A DNA stretch of 64,000 nucleotides, taken from NCBI GenBank assembly GCA_964655115.1, contig CAZZKM010000001.1, forward strand, positions 104,078 to 168,077, written 5' to 3'. Within the stretch, counting starts at the first letter, position 1. Each line of letters opens with the position of its first letter. A program made the translations under genes and the position numbers. The notes below the pieces were generated by a model, which searched no databases, was not told the DNA's origin, and saw only the letters and a program-made list of their open reading frames with translations. Below, piece by piece: positions 9,068 through 18,429 of the stretch. Source of the stretch: ATZT02 sp964655115 (GTDB lineage: Bacteria > Actinomycetota > Actinomycetes > S36-B12 > UBA5976).

Positions 9068-9439
9068 ATGATTATTGGTATTGGTGTTGATGTAGTTGAT
9101 ACTCCAAGATTTCAAGGATCATTAATTAGAACTCCAGGATTATCAACCAGATTATTTACACCAAAAGAATTAGCTCAACCAGGCGGTAAAGGTGAAAATG
9201 CAGTTTCGCTTGCTGCAAGATTTGCTGCAAAAGAAGCAGTTGCAAAAGCATTAGGTGCTCCAGCAGGCTTAAGTTGGCAAGATTGCGAAATTCTTCTGGG
9301 GGATCGCGGAAAACCTTATTTAGAAGTAAGTGGAACTGTATTAAAAGAATCTCAACGCCAAGGAATTACCAATTGGCATTTATCTTTATCCCACGATGGA
9401 AATGTGGCAACAGCTTTTGTTATTGCCGAAAAACAATAA
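9068..9439 (+). CDS. acpS: holo-[acyl-carrier-protein] synthase
   Basis: AcpS transfers phosphopantetheine from CoA to acyl carrier protein. The 123-residue protein starts [15 protein letters not shown], with the Mg-binding Asp, and has [15 protein letters not shown] (metal-binding Glu) and the C-terminal [15 protein letters not shown]. Length is normal. An AAAGGA site precedes the ATG. It stands between glmS and alr, an order often seen in actinobacteria. Confidence 0.96.
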   Translation: MIIGIGVDVVDTPRFQGSLIRTPGLSTRLFTPKELAQPGGKGENAVSLAARFAAKEAVAKALGAPAGLSWQDCEILLGDRGKPYLEVSGTVLKESQRQGITNWHLSLSHDGNVATAFVIAEKQ

Positions 9440-9459
9440 AAATTTAGGAAAAATTACTA

Positions 9460-10590
9460 ATGAGTAATTTAAGAAGTGCATATGTTGATTTATCAGCAAT
9501 CAGAGACAACGTAAAAGTATTGCAAGGTTTTGCTAAAAATTCAGAAATAATGGCAGTCGTAAAAGCAGATGCTTATGGTCATGGTCTTATTGAAGTTTCA
9601 AAAGCAGCAAGACAAGGTGGTGCAACTTGGCTTGGGACCGCACTTTTGGAAGAAGCAATTAGTTTAAGAAATGCAGGCGACAAAGGAAGAATTCTTACTT
9701 GGCTTGGATCTCCAAATGATAAGTGGCAAGAATGTATTTCTTTGGATATTGATATCTCAGTTTCTTCAATAGAAATTTTATCGGAAGTAATTAGTGCCTC
9801 AAAAAAAATTGGAAAACCTGCAAGAGTGCATATTAAAGTTGATACTGGCTTAGGTCGAAATGGAGTTATGCCAGATGATTTAGAAGAACTTTCTAAATTA
9901 TTAGAAGAAGCAAAAGCTTTAGGATTAGTTGAAGTAGTTGCAGTATGGACACATTTTGCTTTAGCAGATGCACCAAGTAGTCCAACTATTAAAAGACAAT
10001 TAATTATTCTTGATGATTGTTTTAAATATCTAGAGTCAAGAGGCTTTAAAAATTTAATGAAACATGCAGCAAATAGCGCAGCAACTTTAACTTCACCTGA
10101 TGCTCACTTTGATTTAGTAAGACCAGGAATTGCCGTTTATGGAATAACTCCAGGTGGAGAGTTAAAAAGTGCTAGTGAATATGGTTTAAGACCTGCAATG
10201 AGTTTAAAAGCCCAAGTTGCTTTGGTCAAAGAAGTACCAGCAGGTCATGGCATTTCTTATGGGGCTGAATATGTGACAAAGACAAATACCAAAATTGCTC
10301 TTATTCCACTTGGTTATGCAGATGGAATTCCTCGAATCGCTGGAAACAAAGGACCAGTAGTTGCTAAGGGTAAAAAATTTAGCGTGGCAGGAAGAGTTTG
10401 TATGGATCAATTTGTTATCGATATTGGAGATTTAGATTTAAAAATGGGAGATGAGGTTACTCTTTTTGGTGATTTATCAAAAAATGAACCAGATGTTGAA
10501 GAATGGGCTAAAGCTTCATTAAGTATTGGTTATGAAATTGTCACTAGATTAGGGCCAAGAGTTCCTAGAGTTTATTTAAACGAAATTTAA
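9460..10590 (+). CDS. alr: alanine racemase
   Basis: This PLP enzyme makes D-alanine for peptidoglycan. The 376-residue protein has the PLP lysine in MAVVKADAYGHGLIEVS (about residue 35), the catalytic Tyr in GHGISYGAEY (about 265) and AGRVCMDQFVIDIGD near 310. It belongs to a probable operon glmS-acpS-alr-tsaE-tsaB-rimI-tsaD with spacings from 20 nt down to overlaps. Confidence 0.97.
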   Translation: MSNLRSAYVDLSAIRDNVKVLQGFAKNSEIMAVVKADAYGHGLIEVSKAARQGGATWLGTALLEEAISLRNAGDKGRILTWLGSPNDKWQECISLDIDISVSSIEILSEVISASKKIGKPARVHIKVDTGLGRNGVMPDDLEELSKLLEEAKALGLVEVVAVWTHFALADAPSSPTIKRQLIILDDCFKYLESRGFKNLMKHAANSAATLTSPDAHFDLVRPGIAVYGITPGGELKSASEYGLRPAMSLKAQVALVKEVPAGHGISYGAEYVTKTNTKIALIPLGYADGIPRIAGNKGPVVAKGKKFSVAGRVCMDQFVIDIGDLDLKMGDEVTLFGDLSKNEPDVEEWAKASLSIGYEIVTRLGPRVPRVYLNEI

Positions 10591-10591
10591 A

Positions 10592-11044
10592 ATGGTTTTA
10601 AAAATAACGTCAAAATCAAATAAAGAAACTAAAGATCTAGGCGCTAAACTAGGCAAATTATTAAAAGCAGGCGATGCTGTTTTATTAGATGGTGAACTTG
10701 GGGTTGGAAAAACAACTTTTACTCAAGGTTTAGCAAGTAGTTTAAATATAAAAGGTGAAGTAACAAGCCCTACTTTTGTTATTGCACGAGAACATAAATC
10801 TTTAGATAACAAAGCAAACTTAGTGCATGTAGATGCTTATCGACTATCAACTTTAGCTGAAATTTCACAACTTGATTTAACAAGTGACTTAGAAGAATCA
10901 ATTTTAGTTGTGGAATGGGGTAAAGGCTTAGTTAATGATTTAGTTGATAATCCAATAAAAGTCAAAATAACTCATACAGAAAATGAAAATGAACGTGAAA
11001 TTGAAATTGATGCACCTGAAACAATAATAGGAAAACTTTCATGA
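10592..11044 (+). CDS. tsaE: tRNA t6A biosynthesis ATPase
   Basis: TsaE works with TsaB and TsaD to form N6-threonylcarbamoyl-adenosine at tRNA position 37. The 150-residue protein has the Walker A GELGVGKTTFTQGLA, then SPTFVIAREHK and the acidic VHVDAYRL and VVEWGKG motifs. It starts 1 nt after the alr stop and overlaps tsaB by 4 nt, so translation is probably coupled. Confidence 0.96.
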   Translation: MVLKITSKSNKETKDLGAKLGKLLKAGDAVLLDGELGVGKTTFTQGLASSLNIKGEVTSPTFVIAREHKSLDNKANLVHVDAYRLSTLAEISQLDLTSDLEESILVVEWGKGLVNDLVDNPIKVKITHTENENEREIEIDAPETIIGKLS

Positions 11045-11718
11045 GCGCACCTAACAATGTTTTAGCTATAGATACTTCAACAAATCGAATAGCTGTTGGA
11101 CTAATTCAATTTGCAAAAGATGAAAGAATAATTGTGAAAGATGATGCACTAAGACATGCAGAATATGCCTCACAATTAATAGGTGAAATTGTTGATAGTT
11201 CTAAATTAAATTTTTCTGAAATAGGTGCGATTGTTTGTGGAATTGGTCCTGGCCCTTTTACAGGATTAAGAGTAGGAATTGTAAGTGCGCAAACAATTGG
11301 TTTTGCTTTAAATATTCCTGTTTATGGGGTATGTAGTCATGATGCTATTGCGTCTGAATTTAATTTAAACAATCCCAATAAAGAGGTCACTGTAATTACA
11401 GACGCCAGAAGAAAAGAAGTGTATTGGACCCATTATGCAAATGGAAAAAGAATTTCTACTCCTAAGGTTTCAAAATTAGATGAGGTAGTAATCAAAGGGA
11501 CAAAACTGCTACATCAGCCGCTTAATCCTTTATTTTTAGCCAAGGCAGCAATTGAGGCATTGAATAGATCAGAAATTGGTAAAGAAATAAATAGTTTTTC
11601 CACAGATCATGCTTTGGGTGATGGATCTGTGGTATCTCTTCCCAATCAAGTACTGCTTCCTCCTATTCCTCTTTATTTAAGAAAACCAGATGCATTGACT
11701 TTGGCTGAGCGATCATGA
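11041..11718 (+). CDS. tsaB: tRNA t6A biosynthesis protein TsaB
   Basis: TsaB is the inactive TsaD paralogue that dimerises with it. The ASKHA start NVLAIDTSTNRIAVGLIQ and the signature CGIGPGPFTGLRVGI (about residue 72) identify it; it lacks the metal-binding histidines found in TsaD. Its ATG overlaps the tsaE stop and its stop overlaps the rimI start, as in many actinobacteria. Length 225 is normal. Confidence 0.95.
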   Translation: MSAPNNVLAIDTSTNRIAVGLIQFAKDERIIVKDDALRHAEYASQLIGEIVDSSKLNFSEIGAIVCGIGPGPFTGLRVGIVSAQTIGFALNIPVYGVCSHDAIASEFNLNNPNKEVTVITDARRKEVYWTHYANGKRISTPKVSKLDEVVIKGTKLLHQPLNPLFLAKAAIEALNRSEIGKEINSFSTDHALGDGSVVSLPNQVLLPPIPLYLRKPDALTLAERS

Positions 11719-12167
11719 ATTTAACAATTACAGATTTTTCCTGGTGGCATGTTGCAAAAGCACACAAAATAGATCAAGCAGCATTCAATGCCACAGCTTG
11801 GTCATTGGAAACTTTTTGGTCAGAACTTTCAGCACTAAACCGTTATTACATTGCCTTAATTGATGATAATAAAGAAATTGTAGGTTTTGCAGGTCTTGCA
11901 TTTAACGGATCAGATGCTGATGTTCAAACTATGGTTGTAAAACCTGAATATCAAAATCTAGGATATGGAAAAAAACTATTAGATAATCTAATTGAAAAAA
12001 TTAAAGAGAAAAAAATAAATAGAGTTTTTCTAGAAGTTGTTGCAGATAATGAGCCAGCAATAAAATTATACAAATCAAGAGATTTTGAAATAATCTCTAA
12101 AAGAAGTAATTATTATCCAAACGGTAAAGATGCTGTAATTATGCAATTAGATTTGAGAAAAAAATGA
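11715..12167 (+). CDS. rimI: GNAT N-acetyltransferase, RimI-like
   Basis: The 150-residue GNAT protein has the acetyl-CoA motif [18 protein letters not shown] (about residue 77) followed by [22 protein letters not shown], which matches RimI, the acetyltransferase for the N-terminus of ribosomal protein S18. The tsaB-rimI-tsaD order supports this. Both ends overlap neighbours by 4 nt. Confidence 0.9.
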   Translation: MNLTITDFSWWHVAKAHKIDQAAFNATAWSLETFWSELSALNRYYIALIDDNKEIVGFAGLAFNGSDADVQTMVVKPEYQNLGYGKKLLDNLIEKIKEKKINRVFLEVVADNEPAIKLYKSRDFEIISKRSNYYPNGKDAVIMQLDLRKK

Positions 12168-13204
12168 ATCCTTTAATTCTAGGAATTGAAACTTCTTGTG
12201 ATGAAACTGGAATTGGCATAGTTAGAGGATCAGAATTATTAGCAGATGTTTTAGCATCATCTGTTGAAGAACAAGCAAGATTTGGTGGGGTGGTTCCAGA
12301 AGTTGCATCAAGAGCTCATGTGGAAGCTATGGTGCCAATTTTAAAAAGAGTTGTTCAAAAAGCAGGAGTTAAATTAACTGATCTTGACGCAATTGCAGTA
12401 ACCAGTGGTCCGGGTTTAGCAGGTGCGTTAGTTGTAGGGGTTGCAGCTGCAAAAGCTTTAGCAGTTTCTTTAAATAAACCAATTTATGGAGTAAATCATT
12501 TAGCAGCACACGTTGCAGTTGATACTTTAGAAAATGGTGATTTGCCAGAACCTTGTTTAGCACTTTTAGTAAGTGGAGGACATTCTTCGCTCTTGCAAGT
12601 AGACAATATTTCTTACAAAATAACTTCTTTAGGAAAAACTTTGGATGATGCAGCTGGAGAAGCATTTGACAAAGTTGCTCGAGTTTTGGGTTTACCATTT
12701 CCAGGTGGTCCTTGGATTGATAAAGCAAGCCAATGTGGAGATCCTTTAAGTATTGAATTTCCAAAAGGTTTAATGAGCAAAGAAGATTTACTTGAACATA
12801 AATTTGATTTTTCTTTTTCAGGATTAAAAACAGCAGTTGCAAGATGGGTTGAGGCTTGGCAAAAAACTGGAGAAATCTTGCCAGTTTCTGATATTGCAGC
12901 CTCTTTTCAAGAAGCAGTTGTTGAAGTCTTAATTAAAAAAACTTTAATGGCTGCAAAAGATACTGGAATTGAAACTGTAGTAATTGGGGGAGGAGTTGCT
13001 GCAAATTCAAGATTAAGAACTATGGCACAAAGCATGGCAGAAAAAGAAAATATTAAAGTAAGAATTCCTCGATCTGGATTATGCACAGATAATGGAGCCA
13101 TGGTGGCTGCATTAGGTTCACATTTATTTAAAAATCAAATCGAATTTTCAAATATTACTTTTGAAGTTGATCCGATTTTACCTATTACAATTCAAAAGAA
13201 TTAA
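12164..13204 (+). CDS. tsaD: tRNA N6-adenosine threonylcarbamoyltransferase
   Basis: TsaD is the catalytic subunit of t6A synthesis. It has the start [16 protein letters not shown], the metal-binding HxxxH in [11 protein letters not shown] (about residue 108), the nucleotide motif [14 protein letters not shown], and [14 protein letters not shown] with the C-terminal metal-binding CTDNGAM. The 346-residue length is usual. It ends the operon and overlaps the convergent DUF4389 gene by 4 nt. Confidence 0.97.
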   Translation: MNPLILGIETSCDETGIGIVRGSELLADVLASSVEEQARFGGVVPEVASRAHVEAMVPILKRVVQKAGVKLTDLDAIAVTSGPGLAGALVVGVAAAKALAVSLNKPIYGVNHLAAHVAVDTLENGDLPEPCLALLVSGGHSSLLQVDNISYKITSLGKTLDDAAGEAFDKVARVLGLPFPGGPWIDKASQCGDPLSIEFPKGLMSKEDLLEHKFDFSFSGLKTAVARWVEAWQKTGEILPVSDIAASFQEAVVEVLIKKTLMAAKDTGIETVVIGGGVAANSRLRTMAQSMAEKENIKVRIPRSGLCTDNGAMVAALGSHLFKNQIEFSNITFEVDPILPITIQKN

Positions 13205-13788
13205 AGTTTAAAACTTGGATATTCATCAGTTACTAAAATAACTGCATATCCTAAAACTCTATTCCAGTATTGAAATGTTCTATATACAAAATCTCCAGCC
13301 CATTTTGGATATTGAGCTGTGATAAAGGTATAAACCCAGGCAATTAAAGTTAAAAGGATTGCAATTGCTAAATAGATAAATCCAACTATGGCCAAAGGAA
13401 GTGCTAATAGCCATTTAATTAGTGGCAGAAACCTATTTAACTTTTTTCCACCATTTATTTCTGGAAAGGAAATTTTTACTACCGGATTTTCTTCAATTGA
13501 TGGATATTTATCTGTTAGTAAATAAAGATAAGCTAAAAATCTAGTTCCTAATCCAAGAAGGTCTTTATTGAAGTTTAAAAAGTAACTTGGATAAATTCCT
13601 GTGAACAAAAGGGATAAAACAATTGGCAAAGAAAATAAAACCACAGGTCCCCAAGCATTAGGTGAAAATTGGCTAATGATTGCGATAAAGGCAGCTACTG
13701 GCAGAGCATAAATTAAACGAAAGAAAACACTTAAACGATCTCTTTTAACGTAGCTAATTTTAATTTGAGTTTGAATTTGATTTTTCAT
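13201..13788 (-). CDS. DUF4389-like membrane protein
   Basis: The 195-residue protein has a hydrophilic N-terminus, a hydrophobic pair at about 22-65 ([20 protein letters not shown] then [19 protein letters not shown]) and another at about 120-165, with repeated aromatic Tyr-Pro motifs ([23 protein letters not shown]). This layout matches the DUF4389 family, common in actinobacteria and of unknown function. It converges on tsaD and diverges from groES. No enzyme motif is visible. Confidence 0.65.
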   Translation of the reverse strand: MKNQIQTQIKISYVKRDRLSVFFRLIYALPVAAFIAIISQFSPNAWGPVVLFSLPIVLSLLFTGIYPSYFLNFNKDLLGLGTRFLAYLYLLTDKYPSIEENPVVKISFPEINGGKKLNRFLPLIKWLLALPLAIVGFIYLAIAILLTLIAWVYTFITAQYPKWAGDFVYRTFQYWNRVLGYAVILVTDEYPSFKL

Positions 13789-13881
13789 TACTACCTTTCT
13801 GGGCGTTATTTTTCAGACTACTGCCAAAAATGCAGTTACTAGGCCCAAGGCGAGCGCATTGAGGTCAAATTCACCAAGGCT

Positions 13882-13908
13882 CTGGCACTCAAGTTGAGGG
13901 AGTGCTAA
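13882..13908. promoter_or_regulatory. CIRCE operator of groESL
   Basis: CTGGCACTC-N9-GAGTGCTAA lies 92 nt upstream of groES. It matches the CIRCE consensus TTAGCACTC-N9-GAGTGCTAA except at the first and third bases. CIRCE binds the heat-shock repressor HrcA, which is not in this window. The 13789-14000 gap holds no gene; this operator is its only clear element. Confidence 0.92.
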
Positions 13909-14000
13909 AGCATTGGTAAGTTATCTCTTAAGACCTTTTAGGGAGAAATCCTCAAAGAGGTTCAATAAAACACTCAATCCCATGAAGGGGTAACAGATCC

Positions 14001-14300
14001 GTGGCGGTCCAAATTAAACCATTAGAGGATCGAATCCTCGTTGAAGTACTAGACGCTGAAACCAAAACTGCGTCAGGCTTAGTAATTCCTGACACTGCTA
14101 AAGAAAAACCTCAAGAAGGAAAAGTCTTGGCAGTTGGCCCAGGTCGTTTTGATGAAGATGGCGAAAAGCGCATTCCTATGGATATCAAAGTAGGAGACAC
14201 CGTTATTTTCTCTAAATACGGCGGAACCGAAGTTAGCTATGACGGCAAAGACTATTTGTTGTTATCAGCACGCGATGTGCTCGCAGTCGTTTCAAAATAA
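14001..14300 (+). CDS. groES: co-chaperonin GroES
   Basis: The 99-residue GroES caps the GroEL folding chamber. It has the start [13 protein letters not shown], the mobile loop [19 protein letters not shown] that docks on GroEL, and [15 protein letters not shown]. The start is GTG behind GAAGGGG. It is heat-regulated through the CIRCE site upstream. A hairpin separates it from groEL, 71 nt downstream. Confidence 0.97.
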   Translation: MAVQIKPLEDRILVEVLDAETKTASGLVIPDTAKEKPQEGKVLAVGPGRFDEDGEKRIPMDIKVGDTVIFSKYGGTEVSYDGKDYLLLSARDVLAVVSK

Positions 14301-14317
14301 GAAACCTTAATTATCAA

Positions 14318-15988
<1,671 letters not shown>

Positions 15989-16002
15989 TTAGTAATTAAT
16001 TT

Positions 16003-16040
16003 TAAGAGGCGCTTAAATATTTAAGCGCCTCTTATTTTTT
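16003..16040. terminator. terminator after groEL, probably bidirectional
   Basis: A perfect 32-nt palindrome (16003-16034; core AGAGGCGCTTAAAT paired with its complement) is followed by TTTTTT on the plus strand. It ends groEL and overlaps the last codon of the convergent copC-like gene. This is the strongest intrinsic terminator in the window. Confidence 0.9.
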
Positions 16041-16550
16041 TCGCATTTTTAAGAAAAAAGTAATTGCTACACCAATCGCAGCACCCAAAGATAACCATTG
16101 CAGCCAGGAAATGTTGGAATTTGATTCTGGATTTGGAGCAATTATTGGCATAGGGGTTTCAACTACTTCTTCTACAGTAATTTGGTCTTGTTCGATAGCC
16201 AATTGATAAACCAGTTCACCATCTAGGGGATGACCATCACTTGCAACTGTTTTATAAGCAATTGAAAAACTTGTTCCTGTTAAGTCTTGTGGAATTGAAA
16301 TAAATAAATTGGCTTCTTCAATTCGAATACTTGCTTCTACACTTCCTGATTCTGAAGTGATAGAAGCAAAAGTTCCATCCGTAATTACAGGTTCTGAAAA
16401 AGATAATTTAACTTCAGTTGGTAAAACTGTCAGCGTTTGATTTGTATCAGGTTCAACACTTACTACTTCTGTGTGAGCAAAAGAAATAGTGGGGATTAAC
16501 AAAAAAGTGCTTACCAAAAAAATTTTTAGCGTGTTCTTAAGATTAAGAAT
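16032..16550 (-). CDS. CopC-domain copper-binding secreted/anchored protein
   Basis: After a signal peptide the mature protein would begin HTEVVSVEPD: a free N-terminal His, the copper ligand of CopC proteins, with a second His in VASDGHPL. A single C-terminal membrane helix (WLQWLSLGAAIGVAITFFLK) anchors it. The first canonical start, TTG 16517, lacks the positive n-region of a signal peptide. ATT 16550 adds MLNLKNTLKIFL, a normal n-region, and has AAGGA 8 nt upstream; it is preferred here. The gene then overlaps the 3' end of gntR by 25 nt. Role: periplasmic copper binding or transfer, by family. Confidence 0.8.
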   Translation of the reverse strand: MLNLKNTLKIFLVSTFLLIPTISFAHTEVVSVEPDTNQTLTVLPTEVKLSFSEPVITDGTFASITSESGSVEASIRIEEANLFISIPQDLTGTSFSIAYKTVASDGHPLDGELVYQLAIEQDQITVEEVVETPMPIIAPNPESNSNISWLQWLSLGAAIGVAITFFLKMRKK

Positions 16551-17263
16551 TGAAATCTTCCTTCCATGAAATATGTACGCGAGTACATAATTGGTTCTCC
16601 ATCGCCAGCGTAGTGTATCTGTTGTAATAAAAGGAATAAATCATTAGTGGGACGTTGGTCACCCCATCCAATATTTTTATCAATTACTGCATGAACTTCT
16701 GCTAAAGCTCTTAAAGGTCGTTGATTAATTGAATCTAAACTGGAAAAAACACTTCCAGTTTTCATTTCTTCAACTACTTCTGGTGGCACTGAGGCAATAT
16801 TTATGGTGTCGTATGAGTAAGCAACTGCTTTGTTATCAGCCAATACTGCTCTTTCTAAATAAAGAACTGAATCGGCATTATCAAGTTGAAGTTTCTCTAT
16901 TTCTTGTTTGTTGGCAGGCCTGATTACTGCAGTTTTGTATTCCATTCCTGGGCTATATCCAAGTTCACTGATTGTTTCTGACATGGATCTAAGTTCATTT
17001 AGTCCAGTAGGTATGGCTCTTCCAAAATCATTTACATAAGTTCCTGAACCATGACGAATATCGACCAGCCCTTGATACTCCAATGTTTTAAGAGCGGTGC
17101 GAACTGTGACTCGAGAGACTTTGTAGGTAGAAGCTAATTCAGATTCACTATGAATTTTTTCTCCCGGATGCCATTCTTTGTTAAGAATTCGTCGACGAAT
17201 GTCATCGCTAATGCGACGGGTGAGACTAGCCCTTGCCCCAAACTGCTCTGGAGAGCTACTCAT
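16526..17263 (-). CDS. GntR/HutC-family regulator with UTRA domain
   Basis: The 245-residue protein has a GntR winged helix at about 12-78 (LASTYKVSRVTVRTALKTLE is the recognition region, then HGSGTYV) and a UTRA effector domain at about 95-240. HutC-subfamily members sense sugars, sugar phosphates or amino compounds. It diverges from the mtnA-like gene. The perfect palindrome at 17345-17367, and a 19-of-21 match before the transketolase operon, are its probable operators, making it the local regulator of both operons. The effector is unknown. Confidence 0.9.
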   Translation of the reverse strand: MSSSPEQFGARASLTRRISDDIRRRILNKEWHPGEKIHSESELASTYKVSRVTVRTALKTLEYQGLVDIRHGSGTYVNDFGRAIPTGLNELRSMSETISELGYSPGMEYKTAVIRPANKQEIEKLQLDNADSVLYLERAVLADNKAVAYSYDTINIASVPPEVVEEMKTGSVFSSLDSINQRPLRALAEVHAVIDKNIGWGDQRPTNDLFLLLQQIHYAGDGEPIMYSRTYFMEGRFQFLILRTR

Positions 17264-17344
17264 ATAGACCCCATTTTCATTTCTATTTGATAACGCTTTT
17301 CCTTAGGGAGTTGACAATTTACACGATATCTATGAGGCTATTCC

Positions 17345-17367
17345 CAATAGTTGTAGGACAACTATTG
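17345..17367. promoter_or_regulatory. probable GntR operator upstream of mtnA-like operon
   Basis: CAATAGTTGT-AGG-ACAACTATTG is a perfect inverted repeat with 10-bp arms. It lies 21 nt before the TTG start of the operon and 29 nt after a consensus -35 TTGACA (17311-17316), so a bound repressor would block the promoter. The repeat is seen; assignment to the adjacent GntR protein is inferred. Confidence 0.8.
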
Positions 17368-17388
17368 ACTAACAAATAAGGATGGAAG

Positions 17389-18429
17389 TTGAGCGCAGAT
17401 ATAAGAGCCATTTCTTGGGTAGATGATGGGTTGACCCTTATTGACCAAACCAAATTGCCACACGCAGAAATAAATTTAAACATTAATACTGTTGATCAAT
17501 TGGTTGAAGCAATTCAAAAACTTTCAGTCAGAGGTGCACCTGCACTTGGAGCAGCTGGTGCTTGGGGAGTAGTTGTCGCGATGCGGCAAGCTCAAAAAGA
17601 AAATTGGAACCAAGAAAAATTAAACAAAGAAATTTTAAGAATCAGAGATGCAAGACCAACTGCAGTTAATTTAGCTTGGGGTGTAGACAAAGTAAGTCAT
17701 TTTATTTCTGAAGGTGTTGAAAAAGTTTTAGAGCAAGCAAATCAAATTGCTAAAGAAGATGAAGAGGGCAATCGAAAAATGGGAAAGTTTGGTTCAGATT
17801 GGATTGAATCAAAAGTAAAAAATAGACCAATTAGAGCTTTGACGCATTGCAACACAGGATCTCTTGCTACTACAACTTGGGGAACTGCATTAGGTGTTAT
17901 TAGAGAAATGAATTCAAGAGGAATTTTAAAACATGTATTTGCAGATGAAACAAGACCATTATTACAAGGTGGAAGATTAACTGCTTGGGAATTAGCACAC
18001 GAAAATATTGAACATTTTGTAATTGCAGATGGCGCTGCTACAAGTATTATTGCTCGCGGTGAAGTTGATGTTGCATTAATAGGTGCCGATCGAGTTGCTG
18101 CAAATGGTGACACAGCAAATAAAATCGGATCTTTTGCAGTTGCACTTGCTTGTAAATATGCAGGTATTCCGTTTGTAGTAGTAGCACCAGAATCAACTGT
18201 TGATGTGTCTACTAAATCTGAAAAAGATATTCATATTGAATATCGGGATGAAAACGAAATATTAAGTTTAAATGGACAAAGAATTTCTCCATTGAAATCA
18301 AAAGGACTAAATCCAGCTTTTGATGTGACTCCTGCTGAGTTGATTTCAGCATTAGTTACAGAAAAAGGTGTTTATGAAATCAATAAGGGCGTTACCCCAG
18401 AATCGAAGATGGCAGGAATTAACAAGTGA
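17389..18429 (+). CDS. mtnA: MtnA-family sugar-1-phosphate isomerase
   Basis: MtnA converts 5-methylthioribose-1-phosphate to the ribulose-1-phosphate; homologues also act on 5-deoxyribose-1-phosphate. The 346-residue protein keeps SVRGAPALGAAGAWG (46-60), the catalytic Cys in THCNTGSLATTTWGTALG (Cys154) and the catalytic Asp in GADRVAANGDTANKIGS (Asp234). The start is TTG with AAGGA 6 nt upstream. It is the first gene of the induced operon and overlaps the aldolase gene by 4 nt. No mtnB, mtnC or mtnD of the classical methionine salvage pathway is nearby, so the onward route differs. Confidence 0.92.
   Translation: MSADIRAISWVDDGLTLIDQTKLPHAEINLNINTVDQLVEAIQKLSVRGAPALGAAGAWGVVVAMRQAQKENWNQEKLNKEILRIRDARPTAVNLAWGVDKVSHFISEGVEKVLEQANQIAKEDEEGNRKMGKFGSDWIESKVKNRPIRALTHCNTGSLATTTWGTALGVIREMNSRGILKHVFADETRPLLQGGRLTAWELAHENIEHFVIADGAATSIIARGEVDVALIGADRVAANGDTANKIGSFAVALACKYAGIPFVVVAPESTVDVSTKSEKDIHIEYRDENEILSLNGQRISPLKSKGLNPAFDVTPAELISALVTEKGVYEINKGVTPESKMAGINK

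Noticed and set aside
12369..12842. Long Leu-rich reverse-strand frame within tsaD (and similar ones in glmM, groEL, mdh and others)
   Set aside because: These frames are antisense shadows of AT-rich, Gln/Glu/Lys-rich coding sequence. They have low-complexity Leu/Gln/His composition, no ribosome sites and no known domains.
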